This document shows, piece after piece, positions 21,928-27,081 of a stretch of 27,081 bases of DNA. Each line of letters opens with the position of its first letter. Position 1 is the stretch's first letter. Below the pieces are notes generated by a model. The model did no database searches. It saw only the letters and a program-made list of their open reading frames with translations, and was not told where the DNA came from. The translations under genes and the position numbers were made by a program. This stretch comes from an uncultured Faecalibacterium sp. (GTDB lineage: Bacteria > Bacillota > Clostridia > Oscillospirales > Ruminococcaceae). The stretch is from assembly GCA_934561115.1 (NCBI GenBank), contig CAKTFS010000022.1, positions 1-27,081 on the forward strand. The letters run 5' to 3'.

Positions 21928-22653
21928 TTACCGGATGATCTTGCCCAGGAACTGGCGCACACGCTCGTTTTTGGGGTTGGTGAAGAAGTGCTCCGGTGTG
22001 CCTTCTTCCAGGATCTGGCCGTCTGCCATAAACACCACACGGTCTGCTACCTGCCGGGCAAAGCCCATCTCGTGGGTGACCACCACCATGGTGATATTCT
22101 TTTCGTGCGCCAACCGCACCATGACGTCCAGCACTTCCTGAATGGTCTCCGGGTCCAGCGCACTGGTGGGCTCGTCGAACAGAATGATCTTGGTCTGGGC
22201 ACATAGCGCACGGGCAATGGCGATGCGCTGCTGCTGACCGCCGGAAAGCTGCGCCGGGTAGACATTCGCCTTGTCCCGCAGGCCGACCACTTCAAGATAG
22301 TGGTACGCCAGCTCCTCGGCCTCCTCTTTGGTCTTATGGTGCAGCTTCATGGGTGCGAGGGTCAGGTTTTTCAGCACCGTCATGTGCGGGTACAGGTTGA
22401 ACTGCTGGAACACCATGCTGGTGGTCTCGCGCACAAGTTTGGTCTTGTTTTTGGCCGTCAGCTCCTGCCCGTCTATGTAGACATGGCCGCTGGTGGGCTC
22501 TTCCAGAAAATTCATGCAGCGCACCGTGGTGGACTTGCCTGAACCGGACGGCCCGATAATCACCAGCTTTTCGCCCTCGGCGACCTCAAGGTTGACGTCT
22601 TTCAGAACGTGCAGGTCCCCGAAGTATTTGTCAACGTGTTCCAGCTTGATCAC
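21928..22653 (-). CDS. Polar amino-acid ABC transporter ATP-binding protein (GlnQ-like)
   Basis: A 241-residue ATPase with Walker [10 protein letters not shown] (34-42), Q-loop [12 protein letters not shown], signature LSGGQ (136-140), Walker B IILFDE (157-161) and switch His194 ([10 protein letters not shown]). It starts with GTG at 22651-22653; AGGGGAA lies 7-8 bases upstream and the nearby ATG is out of frame. It is the first gene of the importer operon, separated by 121 bases from the binding protein gene. That gap holds CTGCGG/CCGCAG and other short GC-rich stems but no T-tract. Confidence 0.96.
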   Translation of the reverse strand: MIKLEHVDKYFGDLHVLKDVNLEVAEGEKLVIIGPSGSGKSTTVRCMNFLEEPTSGHVYIDGQELTAKNKTKLVRETTSMVFQQFNLYPHMTVLKNLTLAPMKLHHKTKEEAEELAYHYLEVVGLRDKANVYPAQLSGGQQQRIAIARALCAQTKIILFDEPTSALDPETIQEVLDVMVRLAHEKNITMVVVTHEMGFARQVADRVVFMADGQILEEGTPEHFFTNPKNERVRQFLGKIIR

Positions 22654-22713
22654 TACGCATTCCCCTTTTCCTCTTACAGCCTGCCCCCGGGGCCGCCTTG
22701 CCCCGCAGGGTGC

Positions 22714-22750
22714 AAAAAAGGCGCTTGGTGAGTGTTCACCAAGCGCCTTT
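22714..22750 (-). terminator. Strong terminator hairpin in the importer leader
   Basis: On the minus strand a perfect 15-bp stem (arms 22717-22731 and 22736-22750, 4-base loop) is followed by T6. It starts about 9 bases after the predicted transcription start and lies before the ATPase gene. It would therefore stop most transcripts early or act as an attenuator, or define a 50-nt RNA. Confidence 0.85.
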
Positions 22751-22765
22751 GCTTTCGATAGCTAA

Positions 22766-22794
22766 AGTATAGCGTTTTTTACGGTTTCTTTCAA
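22766..22794 (-). promoter_or_regulatory. Promoter of the amino-acid importer operon
   Basis: On the minus strand TTGAAA (22789-22794), 17 bases, TATACT (22766-22771). Upstream, GCAACaacTTT and AAAGTTGC (22805-22816, 22841-22848) form an imperfect inverted repeat that could bind a regulator. Confidence 0.82.
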
Positions 22795-22919
22795 TCTGAA
22801 AAGTGCAACAACTTTTCCTTCAGGAGAAATTGCATTTTGTAAAGTTGCTACAATATTGCGCCTTATTTTTTGTCGATACGGCTGAACACGGCGGCCGGCG
22901 CGCAGCGGGGGGACAGTGC

Positions 22920-23177
22920 TCACTTTTTGAAAAAGGAGAACAGGCCCTTCTTTTCGTACGGTGCGCTGTGGATGCCGCCCACATGGTATCCGGTGGCTTC
23001 AATGGCGGCGCGGAGCGCGTTTTCGTCCAGCGGCTCCTTGGAAAGGATCACCGTCTTGCCCTTGGCGTGGGAGGACGAGACCTTATCCACAGGGAACGCA
23101 TTGCGCACAGTATCATTGATATGGGCTTCGCACATGGAACACGCCATGCCGCCTACTTCTACGGTCGTCTGGATCAT
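22920..23177 (-). CDS. Small heavy-metal-associated (HMA) domain protein, CopZ-like
   Basis: An 85-residue protein with the HMA fold: VEVGGMACSMCEAHINDTV carries the metal-binding Met-x-Cys-x-x-Cys, and ALRAAIEATGYHVGG is the conserved C-terminal part. Such proteins carry Cu(I) or Zn(II) to P-type ATPases or regulators. The tail EKKGLFSFFKK is an extra basic segment seen in some stand-alone members. GGAAGG about ten bases before ATG sets the start. No ATPase or copper repressor gene is next to it. A palindrome at 23308-23325 upstream may be its operator. Confidence 0.9.
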   Translation of the reverse strand: MIQTTVEVGGMACSMCEAHINDTVRNAFPVDKVSSSHAKGKTVILSKEPLDENALRAAIEATGYHVGGIHSAPYEKKGLFSFFKK

Positions 23178-23214
23178 GATTATACCTTCCTTCTATGGAA
23201 ATCAATTTTCCGAA

Positions 23215-23270
23215 CAAAGGCTTCCCCCGGACGGGGGAAGCTGTCACCAAAGGTGACTGATGAGGGCGCA
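23215..23270. repeat. GC-rich intergenic repeat family 2, fragment V
   Basis: AAAGGCTTCCCCCGGACGGG, a GTCACCaaaGGTGAC hairpin and GATGAGGGCGC match the right half of copy II (2284-2392) in inverted orientation. It lies in the leader of the HMA gene, between its operator-like palindrome and ribosome site. Confidence 0.75.
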
Positions 23271-23307
23271 GAACAGAAGCATCTTATTTTAAGCTGCAAA
23301 AAACGAT

Positions 23308-23325
23308 AGTTAGAATGCGCTAACT
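23308..23325. promoter_or_regulatory. Perfect palindrome upstream of the HMA gene; candidate metalloregulator operator
   Basis: AGTTAG-N6-CTAACT is a perfect 6-6-6 palindrome. The GTTAG/CTAAC half-sites resemble those of DtxR/IdeR boxes (TTAGGTTAG-CTAACCTAA type). A weak minus-strand promoter (TTCTAA at about 23311-23316, TAAAAT 18 bases further) would overlap it. The binding protein is not known. Confidence 0.5.
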
Positions 23326-23407
23326 TTCTGTTCCGGGAAAAGCCGCCCGAAAGCGGCTCTTCTGCCCACATCATACGCCATACAGCCGCAGCTGTCAAGC
23401 GCTTTGC

Positions 23408-24265
23408 CTATTTTTTTCGGTAGTCCCGCGGGGTCATGCCAAAATGCGCCTTGAACGCCCGGTTAAAATAGGAAAGGTTTTCAAACCCGCACCGGGTGGC
23501 GATGGTCAGCACAGTTTCATCGGTGGTTTGCAGCGCCTCGGCGGCGGTGTTCAGCCGGTACTCGTTCAGAAAGGCGATAAAGCTCTGCCCGGTCATCTGC
23601 CGGAACCAGCGCATAAAATGGCTGGCGCTGCAGGAGCAGACCCCGGCGGCATCGGCCACCCGGAGCGGCTCGGCATAATGTGCCGAGAGCCATTGCAGCA
23701 CGGTCTTCAGCCGCTGGGTGTCGGCAGTTTCGGTGGGGAGACACTGCCTGCCCTGCGCAATGAGCAGGGCAAGAAAGCGCAGCAGCGCCCCTTTTACCAG
23801 CAGCTCGTAGCCGGGACGCTTTGCGCGGTTGGCATCCTCCAGCTCCCGCAGGCAGGCGGCGGCCTGCAGATAGCATAGATCGTTCGGGGTCAGGCGCACC
23901 GGCAGCGACAACCGCCCGCTTTGCAGCGGCAGCAGATATTTCTCGGCGCAAAGGTCCTCTGCGCCGCCCAGCAGCTCCGGCTCAAAGATGATATTTTCGT
24001 ATTCCATGCGCTGCCCCTCAGCCTGCCGCAGCGCGTGGAGCGTGCCCGGGGCAAAAAGGAAGATATCCCCCCGGTAGGCCGGGTAGGTCACAGCGCCCAC
24101 CTGTACCAGCCCCATGCCCTGCTTGACAAAGACCAGCTCCATGCTCTCGTGCCAGTGGAGTGCTACCTGCTGAAAATCCCCCGGAATGGTGCAGGGGTAC
24201 AGATTGAACGGAAAGCGCACGGCACCGTGCTGTTTTGTCTCCTGCAAAGAAGCCTGATTTTGCAT
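23408..24265 (-). CDS. AraC-family transcriptional regulator with N-terminal cupin
   Basis: A 285-residue protein. Residues 15-130 form a cupin-type sensor domain (LHWHESMELVFVKQGMG, GDIFLFAPGTLHAL). Residues 186-285 hold the double helix-turn-helix with VADAAGVCSCSASHFMRWFRQ, then IATRCGFENLSYFNRAFKAH and the terminal GMTPRDYRKK. Cupin-AraC proteins usually activate sugar-utilisation genes on ligand binding. It diverges from glgP, so glucan metabolism is a possible target, but this is inferred from position alone. GGAGG before ATG sets the start. Confidence 0.94.
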   Translation of the reverse strand: MQNQASLQETKQHGAVRFPFNLYPCTIPGDFQQVALHWHESMELVFVKQGMGLVQVGAVTYPAYRGDIFLFAPGTLHALRQAEGQRMEYENIIFEPELLGGAEDLCAEKYLLPLQSGRLSLPVRLTPNDLCYLQAAACLRELEDANRAKRPGYELLVKGALLRFLALLIAQGRQCLPTETADTQRLKTVLQWLSAHYAEPLRVADAAGVCSCSASHFMRWFRQMTGQSFIAFLNEYRLNTAAEALQTTDETVLTIATRCGFENLSYFNRAFKAHFGMTPRDYRKK

Positions 24266-24287
24266 CGTCTCACCTCCCGATGATAGG

Positions 24288-24317
24288 ATTGTACCATAGT
24301 TTGCACTCTTTAGGCAA
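24288..24317 (-). promoter_or_regulatory. Promoter of the AraC-family gene
   Basis: On the minus strand TTGCCT (24312-24317), 18 bases, TACAAT (24288-24293), with TGG before the -10. The leader is about 20 bases. Confidence 0.72.
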
Positions 24318-24335
24318 GATTTTGAAGGTTCTATG

Positions 24336-24344
24336 TGGTATATC
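24336..24344 (+). promoter_or_regulatory. Candidate extended -10 promoter of glgP
   Basis: TGGTATATC (24336-24344) with no good -35, which would fit a promoter needing an activator such as the divergent AraC protein. Confidence 0.45.
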
Positions 24345-24378
24345 TTGAAGTACAGATGTCAAACCTGTTTTCCGTAAG

Positions 24379-24429
24379 GTGTGTCTGAAAACAAAGAAAC
24401 AGACGAGATTTTCGACTTTTCAGATACAC
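24379..24429 (+). other. Long-stem hairpin in the glgP leader
   Basis: GTGTGTCTGAAAA (24379-24391) pairs with TTTTCAGATACAC (24417-24429), 13 bp with one G-T wobble and a 25-base loop. It ends 6 bases before the AAAGGAGG ribosome site and has no T-tract, so it is more likely an mRNA stabiliser, regulator target or binding site than a terminator. Confidence 0.6.
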
Positions 24430-24451
24430 CCTAGCAAAGGAGGATGCTTTT

Positions 24452-26713
24452 ATGAGCTTTACCGAAACGTTACAGAGTATCACCGGCAAGCTGCTGGCAG
24501 ACTGCACCGATCAGGAGCTGTATCTGGCACTGCTGGAACTTGTGCGGCAGAAGAGCGCCGACCGCGTGCAGCCGGTCAACGGGCGCAAGCTGTACTATAT
24601 CAGCGCCGAATTCCTTATTGGCAAGCTGCTGTCCAACAACCTCATCAATCTGGGGCTGTACGATGAAGCCCGGTCTGCGCTGGCTGCTGCCGGAAAGCGC
24701 CTTTCCGACATTGAAGAGGTTGAGCCGGAGCCTTCTCTGGGCAACGGCGGCTTGGGGCGTCTGGCTGCCTGCTTCCTCGACTCTCTGGCAACGCTGAACC
24801 TGCCCGGCGACGGCGTAGGTCTGCGGTACCACTTCGGACTGTTCCACCAGTCCTTTGAGGATGGCGTGCAGAACGAAAAGCCCGACCCGTGGCTGACTGC
24901 CCACAGCTGGGCGGAAAAGACCGACACCACCTACCCGGTGGAACTGGCGGGCAAGGAGTACACCGCCCGGCTGTACAAGCTGGCGGTCACCGGCTACGAG
25001 GGGCGCACCAACACCCTGAACCTGTTCGACCTGGATACCATCGACGAGAGCATCGTCCATGACGGCATCGCCTTCGACAAGACCGCTATTGACAAGAACC
25101 TGACCCTCTTCCTCTACCCGGATGATTCCGATGAAGCCGGCCGCCGTCTGCGGGTGTACCAGCAGTATTTGATGGTCTCTGCCGGTGCACAGCTCATTCT
25201 GGCCGAGTGCGCCGCCCGGGGCTGCAACTTCCATGATCTGGCAGACTACGCTGCCATCCAGATCAACGACACCCACCCCAGCATGGTCATCCCGGAGCTC
25301 ATCCGTCTGCTGGGGGAGCGCGGTATCGAATTTGAAGAGGCCGTGGAGATCGTTACCAAGACCTGCGCCTACACCAACCACACCATTCTGGCCGAAGCGC
25401 TGGAAAAGTGGCCCCGCGCCTATCTGGATGCCGTGGTGCCGCAGCTGATGCCCATCATCGAAAAGCTGGATGCGCTGGCACGCACCCGCACCGAGGACGA
25501 GAGCCTTGCCATCATCGACAAGGACGACCGGGTGCACATGGCACACATGGACATCCACTTTACCCACTCCACCAACGGCGTGGCAGCGCTGCACACCGAG
25601 ATTTTGAAAAACTCCGAGCTGCACGGCTTCTACGAGCTGTACCCGGAAAAGTTCAACAACAAGACCAACGGCATCACCTTCCGGCGCTGGCTGCTGGAAT
25701 GCGACCCGCGCCTGACCGCCACGCTGGAAAAGCACATCGGCTCCGGCTTCCGCAAGGACGCCGCCGAGCTGGAAAAACTGCTGGCCTTTGCCGAGGACGA
25801 AACGGTGCTGAACGAACTGACCGCCGTGAAAAAGGCCAACAAGGAAGCGCTGGCCGACTGGCTGCTGCACACCCAGAAGGTGACTGTGAACACCGATGCA
25901 GTGTTCGATATCCAGTCCAAGCGCCTGCATGAGTATAAGCGCCAGCAGCTCAACCTGCTGTACCTCATCCATCAGTACTACGAGATCAAGGCCGGGCACC
26001 TGCCCGCCGCTCCGCTGGTGAGCATCTTCGGCGCAAAGGCCGCGCCGGCCTATACCATTGCAAAGGACATCATCCATGCGCTGCTGACCCTCTCCAAGGT
26101 CATTGCCGCAGACCCGGAGGTGTCCAAGTGGCTGCAGGTGGTCTTTGTGGAGAACTACAATGTCACCGCCGCTGAAAAGCTGATCCCGGCCTGCGACCTG
26201 TCTGAGCAGATCAGCCTTGCCTCCAAGGAGGCTTCCGGCACCGGCAACATGAAGTTTATGCTGAACGGTGCGCTGACGCTGGGCACCATGGACGGTGCCA
26301 ACGTGGAGATCAGCCAGCAGGTGGGCGGGGAGAACATCTATATCTTCGGCCAGACCTCCGATCAGGTCATCCACCGCTACGCCGTGGGCGATTACGACCC
26401 CGCCCAGTGGGTGGAGGGCGATGCCAACATCCGCCGCGCCATCAGCTTCCTGACCGGGCCGGAGATGCTGGCCGCCGGTCATGCCGAAAACCTGACCCGC
26501 CTGCACGATGAGCTGATCCATAAGGACTGGTTCCAGACCCTGCCGGACTTCAATGCCTACGTTGTGCGCAAGGGACAGGCCCTCAGCGATTACGCCTGCG
26601 ACCCCATGGGCTGGCGGCGCAAGTGCCTTGTGAACATTGCCAAGGCCGGCATGTTCTCCTCTGACCGCACCATTGCCGAGTACGACCGCGACATCTGGCA
26701 TCTGGGCAAGTAA
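24452..26713 (+). CDS. glgP: Alpha-glucan (glycogen/starch/maltodextrin) phosphorylase
   Basis: A 753-residue GT35 enzyme that releases glucose-1-phosphate from alpha-1,4-glucans. N-terminal [20 protein letters not shown] and [15 protein letters not shown] are family hallmarks. The PLP lysine is K601 in [26 protein letters not shown], split here as GTGNMKFML and TMDGANVEI. Residues binding phosphate and substrate in the C-terminal domain ([11 protein letters not shown]) are present. Length fits the bacterial type, which lacks the animal regulatory N-terminus. AAAGGAGG eight bases before ATG sets the start. It converges on malQ; the two enzymes together process maltodextrins and glycogen. Confidence 0.97.
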   Translation: MSFTETLQSITGKLLADCTDQELYLALLELVRQKSADRVQPVNGRKLYYISAEFLIGKLLSNNLINLGLYDEARSALAAAGKRLSDIEEVEPEPSLGNGGLGRLAACFLDSLATLNLPGDGVGLRYHFGLFHQSFEDGVQNEKPDPWLTAHSWAEKTDTTYPVELAGKEYTARLYKLAVTGYEGRTNTLNLFDLDTIDESIVHDGIAFDKTAIDKNLTLFLYPDDSDEAGRRLRVYQQYLMVSAGAQLILAECAARGCNFHDLADYAAIQINDTHPSMVIPELIRLLGERGIEFEEAVEIVTKTCAYTNHTILAEALEKWPRAYLDAVVPQLMPIIEKLDALARTRTEDESLAIIDKDDRVHMAHMDIHFTHSTNGVAALHTEILKNSELHGFYELYPEKFNNKTNGITFRRWLLECDPRLTATLEKHIGSGFRKDAAELEKLLAFAEDETVLNELTAVKKANKEALADWLLHTQKVTVNTDAVFDIQSKRLHEYKRQQLNLLYLIHQYYEIKAGHLPAAPLVSIFGAKAAPAYTIAKDIIHALLTLSKVIAADPEVSKWLQVVFVENYNVTAAEKLIPACDLSEQISLASKEASGTGNMKFMLNGALTLGTMDGANVEISQQVGGENIYIFGQTSDQVIHRYAVGDYDPAQWVEGDANIRRAISFLTGPEMLAAGHAENLTRLHDELIHKDWFQTLPDFNAYVVRKGQALSDYACDPMGWRRKCLVNIAKAGMFSSDRTIAEYDRDIWHLGK

Positions 26714-26748
26714 CAATTCCGGAACCTGCGTTTCTCCTTCATTTTCTC

Positions 26749-26783
26749 AAAAGCTGCTGCACGTCTTGTGCGGCAGCTTTTTT
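26749..26783 (+). terminator. Terminator of glgP
   Basis: AAAAGCTGCTGCAC (26749-26762) pairs with GTGCGGCAGCTTTT (26768-26781), one wobble, ending in T6. Confidence 0.93.
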
Positions 26784-26816
26784 GTATCGCTTCGTCTTTC
26801 GGTACATCTGTATAGC

Positions 26817-26852
26817 GCAAAAAAGACAGCTGTCAAAAGCTGTCTTTTTTGC
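26817..26852. terminator. Bidirectional terminator between glgP and malQ
   Basis: A perfect 15-bp stem (26817-26831 with 26838-26852) with A6/T6 in the arms works on both strands; malQ ends 47 bases away on the minus strand. Confidence 0.9.
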
Positions 26853-26898
26853 ACTGCCGGGTGCAGGCTGCACCCGGATCATTCCTATCTTGTTTCGG

Positions 26899-27081
26899 TT
26901 ATGCCCAGTTCATCCGGCCGTAGCGGGTGGTCAGCTGGCAGATCTCCTTTTGGAGCTTCTTGGTCAGCTGGGTCTTTTTCAGCCGCCAGCGCCAGTTCTG
27001 CCCCACGGTGGAGGGCTTATTGATGCGGGCAGCGTTATCCAGCCCCAGCCAGTCCTGCATGGGGATGATGCACCTTGCCGC
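26899..27081 (-). CDS. malQ: 4-alpha-glucanotransferase (amylomaltase), C-terminal end (partial)
   Basis: The minus strand is open from the window edge to TAA at 26899-26901 and gives 60 residues. CIIPMQDWLGLDNAARINKP and STVGQNWRWRL match the C-terminal GH77 signature of MalQ, where this stretch precedes the last helix. The enzyme transfers alpha-1,4-glucan segments between maltodextrins, making longer chains for GlgP. The catalytic residues are outside the window. Confidence 0.92.
   Translation of the reverse strand, partial: AARCIIPMQDWLGLDNAARINKPSTVGQNWRWRLKKTQLTKKLQKEICQLTTRYGRMNWA

Noticed and set aside
24470..26716. A 748-codon minus-strand open frame opposite glgP
   Set aside because: Shadow frame of a canonical phosphorylase gene.

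Overview
The window looks like chromosomal DNA from a high-GC Firmicute of the Faecalibacterium/Oscillospiraceae type. This is an inference from protein character (a Firmicutes-type sigma-70 factor, LrgAB, an IreB-family protein, PemK next to AcpS), GC-rich codon use, and many GC-rich intergenic repeats with small hairpins. No species-level marker such as rRNA is present. There is no phage, transposase, CRISPR array, tRNA or rRNA. I count 24 protein genes; the first and last are cut by the window edges.

Layout. 1-147 is the tail of a DtxR-type metalloregulator. 702-1862 is a membrane diguanylate cyclase. 2501-6802 is a SWIM/SNF2 helicase followed by an M19 dipeptidase, probably one transcript. 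6963-7736 is a TauE/SafE permease. A DegV protein (minus) and a CPBP protease-tadA pair (plus) diverge from two good promoters at 9177-9274. Next come an SDR oxidoreductase with an unusual low-complexity N-terminus (TTG start, 10456-11454) and the housekeeping sigma factor (11506-12879). acpS and a pemK-like toxin lie on the minus strand, diverging from an ireB homologue. A tRNA-dihydrouridine synthase follows on the minus strand.

cysK (minus) and an Rrf2 regulator (plus) diverge from near-consensus promoters, which suggests cysteine or Fe-S control. lrgAB follows. lrgA carries ACG where ATG is expected. A complete polar amino-acid ABC importer occupies 19346-22653 on the minus strand (ATPase, binding lipoprotein, two permeases). 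A perfect terminator hairpin sits about ten bases into its transcript. Then come a small HMA metal-binding protein with an upstream palindrome, an AraC regulator, and glgP facing the 3' end of malQ. The last two are the alpha-glucan degradation enzymes.

The most unusual content is intergenic. One dispersed element (six copies, five with the hairpin) has well-conserved flanks around a 15-16 bp stem whose sequence differs completely in each copy, always closed by the same C(TGCG)G tetraloop. The full copies lie just downstream of genes on the same strand and act as plausible terminators. In one copy the element supplies the last codons and stop of dus. A second repeat family, with a 12-13 bp terminal inverted repeat in its two cleanest copies, also carries interchangeable small palindromes in a constant frame. 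Several promoters share an extended -10 motif, TGGTAYNAT-like.
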